From assembly GCF_003264365.1 (NCBI RefSeq), contig NZ_PYAK01000026.1, positions 20,880 through 84,879 on the forward strand: a stretch of DNA of 64,000 bases, written 5' to 3'. Numbering within the stretch: the first letter of the stretch is position 1; each line of letters starts with the position of its first letter. Source of the stretch: Micromonospora noduli. Its GTDB lineage: Bacteria > Actinomycetota > Actinomycetes > Mycobacteriales > Micromonosporaceae. The position numbers and the translations under genes were made by a program. The notes under the pieces are model-generated. The model searched no databases. It worked only from the letters and a program-made list of their open reading frames with translations, and had not been told where the DNA came from. Of this stretch, positions 1 to 8,657 are shown piece after piece.

Positions 1-414
1 ACCCTCGAACTCCACCGCCAGCTCGACCGGGCGGGTGACGTCCTTGATGGTCAGCTCACCGGTGAGCACGAACTCGCTGCCGCGGCGGGACTTGACCCCG
101 GTGCTGCGGAACTCGAGCGTCGGGAACTTCTCGGCGTCCAGGAACTCGGGGCTGCGCAGGTGCGCGTCCCGGTCGGCCTGGGTGGTGTCGACGCTGGCGG
201 CCTGAATGGTGGCGACGACCGACGACTGCAGCGGGTCCTCGGCGACGGTGATGGTGGCGGTCGCCTCGTTGAACTCACCGCGAACCTTGCTCACCATCAT
301 GTGCCGGGCAACGAAGCCGACCCGCTTGTGCGCCACGTCGAGCGCGTAGGTGCCGGCCGCCGGGATCGTGAGGCCGTCCCAGTCGCGGGTAACCGCATCG
401 ATGCTGCTGGTCAT
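1..414 (-). CDS. YceI-family lipid-binding protein (partial, 3' end beyond window)
   Basis: The reverse strand from an ATG at 414 encodes a protein beginning MTSSIDAVTRDW and continuing through a YceI-like beta-barrel pattern: DVAHKRVGFVARHMM, then AASVDTTQADRDAHLRSPEF, then FPTLEFRSTG and LTIKDVTRPVELAVEFEG. The frame is open to the window edge, so about 138 residues are visible and the C-terminus is missing. A GGAGG Shine-Dalgarno lies eight bases upstream of the ATG. YceI proteins are small lipocalin-like barrels that bind isoprenoid or other amphiphilic molecules. No signal peptide is visible, so this copy is probably cytoplasmic. It is divergent from a MarR regulator across a 99-bp gap, which suggests that the regulator controls it. 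Confidence 0.88.
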   Translation of the reverse strand, partial: MTSSIDAVTRDWDGLTIPAAGTYALDVAHKRVGFVARHMMVSKVRGEFNEATATITVAEDPLQSSVVATIQAASVDTTQADRDAHLRSPEFLDAEKFPTLEFRSTGVKSRRGSEFVLTGELTIKDVTRPVELAVEFEG

Positions 415-513
415 GCTGCTGTCCTCCAGGAGATTGTTTAGTAGCCCAACGACTGCTTGAGCAAATATAACCGCAACAACATTCCCCGTGTCAAGCACTG
501 GTATGATGAACGG
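415..513. promoter_or_regulatory. Divergent yceI / marR promoter region
   Basis: This 99-bp region separates two divergent start codons. On the plus strand TATGAT (502-507) lies exactly six bases before the GTG at 514, fitting a leaderless transcript for the MarR gene. The segment 433-470 is AT-rich compared with its surroundings and contains TTGTTTAG and CTTGAGCAA, a weak imperfect inverted pair that could be a MarR operator. The operator call is an inference. Confidence 0.5.
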
Positions 514-1032
514 GTGACCAACGTCTTCGACGATCCCCGGATCACCGCCGTCGGCCTGCTCTTCGAGGCACACGCCGGGCTGTCAGCCCGGTTCAACGCC
601 CAACTCGAGGAGCACGGCCTCTCCGCGGTCGAGTTCGAGGTCATCACCCGACTGGCCCGCTCGCCGGGCAACCAACTACGCATGACCGACCTCGCCGCAC
701 AGACCTCCCTGTCGACCAGCGGAGTGACCCGTGTGGTGGACCGAATGGAGCGCGACGGGTTGCTCACCCGCCGGGCCTGCCCGAATGACCGACGCAGCTC
801 GTACGCGGTGGTCACCGCCGCCGGGATGCAACGCCTGAACGAGACGCTGCCCGGGCATCTGCAGATGATTGAGCAGTGGTTCACCGGGCAGCTCGACCCC
901 GGGGCGCTGGCGGCCCTCCTCGACGGGTTGCGGCGGGTCCGCGACGCCGCGCATCCGTGCGCCACCGCTGGCAGTGACGACGTCAGTCCGGAGCAGGTCG
1001 CCGCCACCGACAACGCCACCCGACGGCACTGA
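514..1032 (+). CDS. MarR-family transcriptional regulator
   Basis: This is a winged-helix regulator of 172 aa from the GTG at 514. Residues about 45-110 hold the MarR HTH and wing, including LRMTDLAAQTSLSTSGVTRV, the wing RRACPNDRRSSYAV and the following VTAAGM. An in-frame ATG exists at 457 but reads through promoter-like DNA. The GTG at 514 is preferred because homologous MarR proteins start close to this point and because TATGAT sits six bases upstream, consistent with leaderless translation. The gene is divergent from the YceI gene, its most likely target and perhaps the route to sensing a hydrophobic ligand. The C-terminal tail after about residue 145 is low complexity. Confidence 0.85.
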   Translation: MTNVFDDPRITAVGLLFEAHAGLSARFNAQLEEHGLSAVEFEVITRLARSPGNQLRMTDLAAQTSLSTSGVTRVVDRMERDGLLTRRACPNDRRSSYAVVTAAGMQRLNETLPGHLQMIEQWFTGQLDPGALAALLDGLRRVRDAAHPCATAGSDDVSPEQVAATDNATRRH

Positions 1033-1226
1033 TCAGCACCCGCCGTCGGGCGGCGGCAGCGGCAGAAAGACCGGCAGAAATGACCCAGCCAAGCTGGAGA
1101 ATTCGGTCCAAGCCGACTTTCTGCCACCGCGCCGGTGGCAGGCTTCCCGCACCGGGGATCACCGGGGGGTGACGGCGCGGGCGATCAGCGAGGGGTAGCA
1201 CCAAAGGGGGCTCTTCGCCCGCGCCA

Positions 1227-1254
1227 CTCTCCCGTCACGATCCGCTCGGGGAGA
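1227..1254. terminator. Hairpin downstream of the XRE/NB-ARC regulator
   Basis: CTCTCCC (1227-1233) pairs perfectly with GGGAGAG (1248-1254) immediately beyond the stop of the minus-strand gene at 1262. No U-tract follows, so intrinsic termination is only plausible. The rest of 1033-1261 shows no gene. Confidence 0.4.
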
Positions 1255-1261
1255 GCGCAGG

Positions 1262-3916
1262 CTACTGAGCCGGTCCGCCTCGGGCGGCGATCAGCGCGTA
1301 GAGCAGGCCCGACTCCTGCGGCAACAGCCGGATGCCGCCCTCCGCACAGACCCGGTCCAGTCGATCGAGCACTGACGGGTCCGCAGTGCTCGCAGCCAGC
1401 CCAACCAAAGCCTCCACCACGTCGCGGCGATCCTGCCCCGCATGGTCAGCGGCGGCCGCGAACCACTCGGCAGCCAACTCCCGGTCGCCCCGGTGCAGCG
1501 CCAGGTTCCCCTCGATCAGCGCACAGAGCCCGGCCTCCGGCCCACCCCAGGCCAGCGCCGCGTCGTCCGAGCGCTGCCGCGGCACGGTCGGTCGCGCCGG
1601 CAGCGCCTCCACGCCCCCGGCGCGCAGCTCGGTCAGCACCTCGGTCGCCTCCGCGGCTCGCCCGTCCTGGGCGAGCGCCAGCCCGACGGTCCCGAGCACC
1701 CGACGGCGACGCCCGGGATCACTCAACTCGGACAGGGCCGCGATCGCCCGCCGGCCACGATCGATGGCGTCCGCGTACCAGCCCTCCAGTCGGGCGACCT
1801 CGGCTCGATTGGCCCAGCCCAGCACCCGCAGTCGCTGCTCCCCACTCTCGGCGGCGAGTCGGTCCACCGCGGCGAGCCGGCGGCGGGCGGCGGCCAGATC
1901 GCCCACGCGGATCTCGTGCCAGGCGAGGCTGTTCTGGGCCACCGCCAGGTCCCGGGTCCGCCCGTTGCGGGCCGCCAACCGCAGCAGCGCCTCGGCCTGC
2001 TCGCGGGCCTCGTCCTGCAGCCCGACGGAGATCAGCAGGGTGCCGAGCACGTTTCGCGCCTCCAACTCTCCGGTGACGTCGCCGGCCTGCCGGAAGGTGT
2101 CCAACGCCGCACGGGCCGTCGACAACTCCTCGGCGCCCGCGCCGTGCTCCGCCGCGAGCCGGGCGACCCCGAGGGCGGCCCACGCACGCAGAAGAGGATC
2201 GGCGTCGGCGGTCCGCGGGTCCGCCATCAGCCGCCGTAACCACTGCCGCCCGACGACGTCGCGTCCGCGGAACCGCCACCACCGGGTCAGGCAGGCCGCA
2301 AGCCGCAGCGCGGTCAACGGGTCGTCGGTAGCCGCGTGGGCCAACGACGAGCTGATGTCGCTGCTCATCTCGTCCAGCCGGTGCACCGCGTCGGGTAACC
2401 GTGGGCCGATCAGGTCGGTGGCGGTACGGGCCACCAGGCGCGCGATGACTTCCGCGTGTCGACGGCGGATGCAGGTCAGCTCACCTGCACCGGCCGCCTG
2501 CTCGACGGCGTAGTCACGGACCGCGTCGAGCAGCCGGAACCGGAACGACCCGGTTCCGCGTACGCTCAGCAGCCCCAACTCGACGAAGCGGTCCAACAGT
2601 GGAACCGGGTCGATCGCCACAGTGCCGTCCCGGTCGGCCTCGTCGGCGAGCATCTCCTCGGCCAACTCGACCGACCACCGGTTGCCGAAGACGGCCAGTT
2701 GCCGCAGCGCGGCCTGTTCGTCCGACGCCAACAGGCGGTAGCTGAACGCCACCGCATCCCGCAGGGTGACGGCGACCGAGACCGCCGCACGGGTGTCGGG
2801 TCCGCTCGTCCGGCTGCTGAGCGGCTCCGGTGCGTCCCAGGCCGGGTGGGCGGACGCGTCGGCGGGAGTGGCCAGGTCGAGCACCCGGTCGCCGTACCGG
2901 TCGAGCAGTTCGGTGAGGTCGAGGAGACGGCCCCGGGCGGCCATCAGCTCGATGGCCAACGGCAGCCCACCCAACCGGCGCACCAATGCGGCGAGCGCAG
3001 GCAGCTCAGCGGGGGTGGGTGGCTCGCGGCGGACCTGGGCGAGCCGGGCGGTGAACAACGCGACCGCCGGCCACGATTCGAGCCCGGAGTGCTCGGCCTC
3101 CGCTGGTGGCACGTCGAGCGGTGCGACCGGCCAGACCCGCTCACCGGGCAACCCGACCGGGTGCCGCCCGGTGACCAGCACCCGCAGCGAGGGCAGTGCG
3201 CCGAGCAACCGGTGCACTGTCGCGGCCACCGGGCCCGGGGCGCGCTCCACCGCGTCCATCACCAGCAGCGTCGGCCGCCCGGCGAGCAGCGCCACGAGTT
3301 CGGACAGGCGTGCCACGCCGAGCATGGACATCGAGGCGGCGAGCACGTCCGGACCGTCTGCGCCTTCGCCCACCAGCACCCCGGCGACACCGGCCGGGTG
3401 AGCGGCGGCCACCCGGTGCGCCACCGACGTCGCCAGGGCGGTCTTGCCGACGCCGGCCAATCCGACGAGGCTGACCAACCGGGGTCCTCGCTCCGCGGTC
3501 AGCATTCCGGCCAGCTCGGTGAGGTCGCGCTCCCGGCCGATCAACGCGACCGGCGGCGGGAGCGCGACCGACGGGTCGGCGGGTGCGGCCGCCGACGTGG
3601 CGTTGCCGCCGACCGCGAACGCCGTCGAGGTGGCGTCCGGCGGGGCCGGTTCGGCACCGGCGCCGCGGGCCGCGGCCAGGAACGCCGCCCGACTGGTGCC
3701 GGTCAGCGCCAGCGCCCCGGCGAGCAGCTCGACAGTGGTGCGTTGTGGCCGGATCGACCGGCCACGCTCCAGATCACGCACTGTCCGCACACCCACCCCG
3801 GCCCGGGACGCCAGCTCGGCCTGGGTGAGGCCGGCGGCGCGTCGATGCCCGCGGAGCAGCTCCGGCAGAGTGGTACGTCCAGCCGGGCTCCGCGACCAGT
3901 CATGATCCGGAGTCAT
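1262..3916 (-). CDS. XRE-type HTH / NB-ARC ATPase / TPR transcriptional regulator
   Basis: This is a large regulator of 884 aa. Residues about 15-75 form an XRE helix-turn-helix (LTQAELASRAGVGVRTVRDL, then ERGRSIRPQ). An AAA/NB-ARC ATPase follows, with Walker A GLAGVGKTALA, a Walker-B-like LLVMDAVE, the sensor segment RVLVTGRHPVGLPGERVW and the GGLPLAIELMAARGRLL motif. The second half is alpha-helical with TPR-like repeats, for example RNVLGTLLISVGLQDEAREQ. Proteins with this layout are STAND-type signal-integrating regulators related to AfsR, but here an XRE domain replaces the SARP domain. I chose ATG 3916 over the in-frame GTG at 3922. TACTCT lies eight bases upstream, so the transcript may have almost no leader. 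The target genes are not evident. Confidence 0.85.
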   Translation of the reverse strand: MTPDHDWSRSPAGRTTLPELLRGHRRAAGLTQAELASRAGVGVRTVRDLERGRSIRPQRTTVELLAGALALTGTSRAAFLAAARGAGAEPAPPDATSTAFAVGGNATSAAAPADPSVALPPPVALIGRERDLTELAGMLTAERGPRLVSLVGLAGVGKTALATSVAHRVAAAHPAGVAGVLVGEGADGPDVLAASMSMLGVARLSELVALLAGRPTLLVMDAVERAPGPVAATVHRLLGALPSLRVLVTGRHPVGLPGERVWPVAPLDVPPAEAEHSGLESWPAVALFTARLAQVRREPPTPAELPALAALVRRLGGLPLAIELMAARGRLLDLTELLDRYGDRVLDLATPADASAHPAWDAPEPLSSRTSGPDTRAAVSVAVTLRDAVAFSYRLLASDEQAALRQLAVFGNRWSVELAEEMLADEADRDGTVAIDPVPLLDRFVELGLLSVRGTGSFRFRLLDAVRDYAVEQAAGAGELTCIRRRHAEVIARLVARTATDLIGPRLPDAVHRLDEMSSDISSSLAHAATDDPLTALRLAACLTRWWRFRGRDVVGRQWLRRLMADPRTADADPLLRAWAALGVARLAAEHGAGAEELSTARAALDTFRQAGDVTGELEARNVLGTLLISVGLQDEAREQAEALLRLAARNGRTRDLAVAQNSLAWHEIRVGDLAAARRRLAAVDRLAAESGEQRLRVLGWANRAEVARLEGWYADAIDRGRRAIAALSELSDPGRRRRVLGTVGLALAQDGRAAEATEVLTELRAGGVEALPARPTVPRQRSDDAALAWGGPEAGLCALIEGNLALHRGDRELAAEWFAAAADHAGQDRRDVVEALVGLAASTADPSVLDRLDRVCAEGGIRLLPQESGLLYALIAARGGPAQ

Positions 3917-4049
3917 GGGCACGAAGAGTACGGATGGACTCCGACCGTCGGCAGTCGAACGTCGGGCTACTGACGCCCGCTCGCCGAAACCCGACAGCCG
4001 TACGGACAGTCCGTCCGGGACGACCGGCCGATCAGTTCGGCTGGGCCAC

Positions 4050-5198
<1,149 letters not shown>

Positions 5199-5277
5199 CT
5201 CATCCTCCTGTAAGGACGGTCCGCCTCGGCGCTCGTGACGCCGGCGGGCGGGTCGCTGTGCGGGCCCGAGTCGATGA

Positions 5278-6810
5278 TCAGACCGGGGTGACGCCGTGCC
5301 GACGGCGGGAGAAGTGCCGATCCTTGGTACGCGCCGCCGCGAATCGACGGACCAGCTCGGTGCGCAGGTCGTGCGGCTCGACGATGGCGTCCACCACCAG
5401 CTCACTGGCCAGCCGGACGACGTCGATGTCCTGCTCGTACTCGGCCCGCTTGGCGGCGACGAAGGCCGCCCGCTCGTCCTCGTCCGCAATCGCGGCGATC
5501 TTGTTGGCGTAGACCGCGTTCACTGCAGCCTCGGCGCCCATCACGGCGATCTTCGCGCTCGGCAGCGCGATCGTGGCGTCCGGCTCGAACCCGGGGCCGG
5601 CCATCGCGTAGAGACCGGCGCCGTACGCCTTGCGGACCACCACGCAGATCTTCGGCACGGTCGCCTCGGAGATCGCGGTGATCATCTTGGCGCCGTGCCG
5701 GATGATGCCCTGCTTCTCCACCGCGCTGCCGACCATGAAGCCGGGCACGTCGCTGAGGAACAGCAGCGGCACGTTGAACGCGTCGCAGAGCTGCACGAAC
5801 CGGGTCGCCTTGTCGGCCGAGTCGACGAAGAGCACGCCGCCCTTGAACATCGAGTTGTTGCCGACCACGCCGACGACCTGACCGTCGAGACGGCCGAAGC
5901 CGATGGTCAACTCCTTGGCCCAGAGCGCCTGGATCTCGAAGAACGAACCCTCGTCGAGCAGGCCCTTGACGTACCGCCGCATGTCGAACGCCTGCCGCTC
6001 GCTGGCCGGCACCAACGCGGCCAGGTCGGCCTTCGCGGACGCGGCGACCGCCGGTGCGGTCGGCGGCGCCTGCGTCCAGTTCGCCGGCAGGTACGACAGG
6101 TAGGTCTTCACGACGTCGAGCGCGTCGGCCTCGGTCTTGCAGAGGAAGTGCCCCACGCCGGATTCGGCGGTGTGCACCTTCGCCCCGCCCATCGCCTCCA
6201 GGGTGGTCTTCTCGCCGGTGACCATCTCGACCATCCGGTCGGAGCCGAGGTACATGCTGGCGTTGCCGTCGACCAGCGCCACCACGTCGCAAAACGCCGG
6301 GATGTACGCACCACCGGCGGCGCTCGGGCCGAACAGCGCGCAGACCTGTGGGATCGAGCCGGAGGCGCGAACCTGGTTCCAGAAGATCTTGCCGGCGCCG
6401 CGTCGACCGGGGAAGAGATCGACCTGGTCGGTGATCCGGGCGCCGGCCGAGTCGACCAGGTAGACCATCGGCACGCCGGCGCCGTACGCCCGCTCGATGA
6501 TCCTGATGATCTTCTCGACGGTGCGGGCGCCCCAGCTGCCGGCCTTGACTGTGGAGTCGTTGGCCATCAGGCAGACCTGTCGGCCGTCGATCGTGGCGGT
6601 GCCGGTCACCACGCCGTCGGCGGGCAACCCCTCGGCGAGCGCGTTGGCGTAGAGGCCGTCCTCGACGAACGAGCCCTCGTCGACCAGGAGCGCGACCCGT
6701 TCACGGGCGAAGAGCTTGCCCTTGGCCGCGTTGGCCGCGTGGTACTTGTCCGCGCCGCCGGACCGGGCCCGCTTGCGCAGCTGCTCCAGTGCCTCACCGT
6801 CGAGCGTCAC
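5278..6810 (-). CDS. Acyl-CoA carboxylase beta subunit (probable methylcrotonyl-CoA carboxyltransferase)
   Basis: This is a biotin-dependent carboxyltransferase of 510 aa, typical of AccD/MccB/PccB subunits. The start is a GTG at 6810 with AGGAG six bases upstream. The N-terminal half contains YLVDSAGARITDQVDLFPGR and the oxyanion-type loop GPSAAGGAYIPAF. The C-terminal half contains LLFLSDVPGFMVGSAVEKQG and RKAYGAGLYAMAGPGF. It transfers carboxyl from carboxybiotin to an acyl-CoA. Its neighbours, an acyl-CoA dehydrogenase and further on HMG-CoA lyase and biotin carboxylase, suggest 3-methylcrotonyl-CoA rather than acetyl- or propionyl-CoA. A perfect palindrome overlaps the putative transcription start just upstream. 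Confidence 0.9.
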   Translation of the reverse strand: MTLDGEALEQLRKRARSGGADKYHAANAAKGKLFARERVALLVDEGSFVEDGLYANALAEGLPADGVVTGTATIDGRQVCLMANDSTVKAGSWGARTVEKIIRIIERAYGAGVPMVYLVDSAGARITDQVDLFPGRRGAGKIFWNQVRASGSIPQVCALFGPSAAGGAYIPAFCDVVALVDGNASMYLGSDRMVEMVTGEKTTLEAMGGAKVHTAESGVGHFLCKTEADALDVVKTYLSYLPANWTQAPPTAPAVAASAKADLAALVPASERQAFDMRRYVKGLLDEGSFFEIQALWAKELTIGFGRLDGQVVGVVGNNSMFKGGVLFVDSADKATRFVQLCDAFNVPLLFLSDVPGFMVGSAVEKQGIIRHGAKMITAISEATVPKICVVVRKAYGAGLYAMAGPGFEPDATIALPSAKIAVMGAEAAVNAVYANKIAAIADEDERAAFVAAKRAEYEQDIDVVRLASELVVDAIVEPHDLRTELVRRFAAARTKDRHFSRRRHGVTPV

Positions 6811-6836
6811 GCCGACTCCTCCGCCATACTGACCTG

Positions 6837-6852
6837 AACGATCGTTAGGCTA
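6837..6852 (-). promoter_or_regulatory. Promoter and palindromic TetR-type operator of the carboxyltransferase gene
   Basis: Read on the minus strand, TAGCCT (6852-6847) is a good -10 hexamer and is followed at once by the perfect 10-bp palindrome AACGATCGTT (6837-6846), which would cover the transcription start. This is a standard repressor arrangement. The TetR regulator at 10067-10666 is the obvious candidate to bind it, but that link is inferred. Confidence 0.55.
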
Positions 6853-6915
6853 GCGCATCGGCGCGGTTGTCGGCGACCTACGAGCGAACCAGACAGCGAA
6901 GCCGAGAGCAAGACA

Positions 6916-6945
6916 TTGAAAAACATGAATACACATCGCTAGGCT
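6916..6945 (+). promoter_or_regulatory. Sigma-70-like promoter of the snapalysin gene
   Basis: TTGAAA (6916-6921) and TAGGCT (6940-6945) are separated by 18 bp, 33 bp upstream of the protease ATG. The local sequence is AT-richer than its surroundings. Confidence 0.55.
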
Positions 6946-6978
6946 CCTGGCACCCCTCCTCCCAGATCGGAGTCAGCG

Positions 6979-7539
6979 ATGACCTCACGACTCAACCGGC
7001 TCGCCGTCGCGTTGCTCGCGACGACACTCGCCACCCTCGGCATCACGGTCGCCAACCCGTCGCCCGCGTCCGCCGCCATGACCATCTGCTACAACACCAG
7101 CCAGGCGGGAAGCTACGCCAGCGTCGCCAACCAGGCCGCCTCGATCTGGAACAACGCCACCGTCAACCTGACGCTCTCCGCCAACTGCGGCTCCAACCTG
7201 CGCATCTACCGGATCACCGGCGGCGGCTCGTACGCCCAGCGGACCAGCCTGGGCAACGGCCGGGTCTACATCGACACCCAGCAGGCCGCCCAGTACAGCG
7301 TGCTGCGGATCATGACCCACGAGATCGGGCACATCCTCGGCCTGCCGGACAACTACAACGGAAACTGCGCCCTGCTGATGTCCGGCGGCAGCGCCGGCAC
7401 CAGCTGCACCAACGCCTACCCGAGCTCCGCCGAGGCGAGCCGGGTGAGCAACCTCTTCGCCGGCACGTTCAGCGCCACGGACCGCAGCGCGGACATCTTC
7501 CGCGACAGTTGGCCGAGCGCCCTCACCTCAGTGAGCTGA
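6979..7539 (+). CDS. Secreted snapalysin-like zinc metalloprotease (M7 family)
   Basis: This is a 186-aa secreted protease. It begins with a Sec signal peptide (MTSRLNRLAVALLATTLATL, then GITVANPSPASAA, with likely cleavage after ASA). The mature domain of about 153 aa contains MTHEIGHILGLPDNY, matching the HExxHxxGxxD zinc site of snapalysin, whose third ligand is Asp. Four Cys residues (NTSQ-preceding Cys, SANCG, NGNCAL, TSCTN) could form disulfides. GGAG lies upstream of the ATG and a strong hairpin follows the stop. Snapalysins are small extracellular proteases best known from Streptomyces, often next to a LysR regulator, which is absent here. The gene sits on the opposite strand inside an acyl-CoA catabolic cluster. 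Confidence 0.92.
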   Translation: MTSRLNRLAVALLATTLATLGITVANPSPASAAMTICYNTSQAGSYASVANQAASIWNNATVNLTLSANCGSNLRIYRITGGGSYAQRTSLGNGRVYIDTQQAAQYSVLRIMTHEIGHILGLPDNYNGNCALLMSGGSAGTSCTNAYPSSAEASRVSNLFAGTFSATDRSADIFRDSWPSALTSVS

Positions 7540-7553
7540 TCGACCTGGCACGT

Positions 7554-7585
7554 GGAAGGGGCCGGCGCGTGCGCCGGCCCCTTCC
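7554..7585. terminator. Strong bidirectional terminator hairpin
   Basis: GGAAGGGGCCGGCGC (7554-7568) and GCGCCGGCCCCTTCC (7571-7585) form a perfect 15-bp stem with a 2-nt loop. It lies between the convergent snapalysin and HMG-CoA lyase genes. Confidence 0.8.
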
Positions 7586-7594
7586 GTCGCGCCC

Positions 7595-8515
7595 TCAGCT
7601 CGGCAGCGGCGTCAGCCGGGTACGCGGACCGGCCCGCAGCACACCGGACGGCAGCTTCTTGCCGAGCAACTCCTCGGCCAGCTCCGCCGCCTCGATCAGG
7701 GCCGGCAGGTCGATGCCGGTGTCGATGCCCATGTCGTGCAGCATGTGCACGGCCTCCTCGGTAGCCAGGTTGCCGCTCGCTCCCGGCGCGTACGGGCAGC
7801 CACCGAGGCCACCGACGCTGGCGTCGAACTCGGTCACCCCCAGCTCCAACGCGGTCAGCAGGTTGGCCAGCGCCGTACCCCGGGTGTTGTGGAAGTGCAG
7901 CAGGACCGGCACGTGCGCGTTGCTGTCGCGTACCGCGGTCAGCAGCTCGCGGACCCGACGTGGGGTGCCCATGCCGGTGGTGTCGCCGAACGCGACCCGG
8001 TCCGCGCCGTCGCGGACCACCCGGTCCACGATCCCGGCCACCCGCTGCGGGTCGATGTCCCCCTCGTACGGGCAGCCGAAGCTGGTCGCCACGATCACCT
8101 CGACCCGCGCCGACGCACCGTGCAGCAGGTCGATCAGCTCGGCGATGTCGTCCAGCGACTCGTCCGTGGACCGGTTGACGTTGCGCCGGTTGTGGGTGTC
8201 GCTGGCCGAGACCACCACCTCGATCTCGGTGAATCCGGCGGCGAGGGCCCGCTGGGCGCCTCGGGTGTTCGGCACCAGCGCGGAGTACCGCACGCCGTCG
8301 GCCTTCACCGCCCGCTGCCACACCTCGTCGGCGTCCGCCATCTGCGGGATCGCCTTGGGGTGTACGAACGACACCGCCTCGATTCGGCGTACGCCGGTGC
8401 CGGAGAGGGCGTCGAGCAGCCGCACCTTGGCGTCGGTCGGGATCGGGTCCTCGTTCTGCAACCCGTCCCGCGGCCCAACCTCGCGGATCGAGACGGAATC
8501 TGGCAGGTCCGCCAT
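7595..8515 (-). CDS. Hydroxymethylglutaryl-CoA lyase
   Basis: This 306-aa TIM-barrel enzyme of the HMGL-like family would cleave HMG-CoA to acetyl-CoA and acetoacetate, the last step of leucine degradation. The N-terminus has the catalytic VGPRDGLQNE motif (Arg, Asp and the metal-binding region). The C-terminal half has DASVGGLGGCPYAPGASGN, the signature containing the active-site Cys loop, and FHNTRGTALAN carries the metal-ligand-type His-Asn pattern. ATG 8515 is preceded by GAGGTGA. The stop lies 10 bp from a strong bidirectional terminator shared with the convergent snapalysin gene. Biotin carboxylase lies upstream, with a long inverted repeat in the gap. Confidence 0.93.
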   Translation of the reverse strand: MADLPDSVSIREVGPRDGLQNEDPIPTDAKVRLLDALSGTGVRRIEAVSFVHPKAIPQMADADEVWQRAVKADGVRYSALVPNTRGAQRALAAGFTEIEVVVSASDTHNRRNVNRSTDESLDDIAELIDLLHGASARVEVIVATSFGCPYEGDIDPQRVAGIVDRVVRDGADRVAFGDTTGMGTPRRVRELLTAVRDSNAHVPVLLHFHNTRGTALANLLTALELGVTEFDASVGGLGGCPYAPGASGNLATEEAVHMLHDMGIDTGIDLPALIEAAELAEELLGKKLPSGVLRAGPRTRLTPLPS

Positions 8516-8580
8516 AAGGGGTCACCTCACTGTGACGAAAGCAGCGCTTAGGGGGTCCTCCCAGCATGCCACCCCACTGT

Positions 8581-8636
8581 TGATCAAGAGGTTTGCGTCA
8601 TCCGCGGCGCAGATCCTGACGCAAACCTCTTGATCA
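8581..8636. repeat. Perfect 20-bp inverted repeat (REP-like element)
   Basis: Arms at 8581-8600 (TGATCAAGAGGTTTGCGTCA) and 8617-8636 are exact reverse complements around a 16-nt loop. It fills the gap between the biotin carboxylase stop and the HMG-CoA lyase start. It has no poly-U and looks more like a dispersed intergenic palindrome than an ordinary terminator. I recall closely similar sequences in Micromonospora intergenic DNA, but cannot check this here. Confidence 0.8.
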
Positions 8637-8657
8637 CCGCGGGTGGGCGGGGGGCGG

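Noticed and set aside
6808..6825. A six-codon ORF (ATG 6825) ending at the carboxyltransferase GTG
   Set aside because: It consists essentially of the Shine-Dalgarno region and is too short to distinguish from chance.
6867..8633. A 588-aa plus-strand ORF across snapalysin and HMG-CoA lyase
   Set aside because: It is a shadow frame of two real genes, with no family pattern and Ser/Arg/Pro-rich composition.
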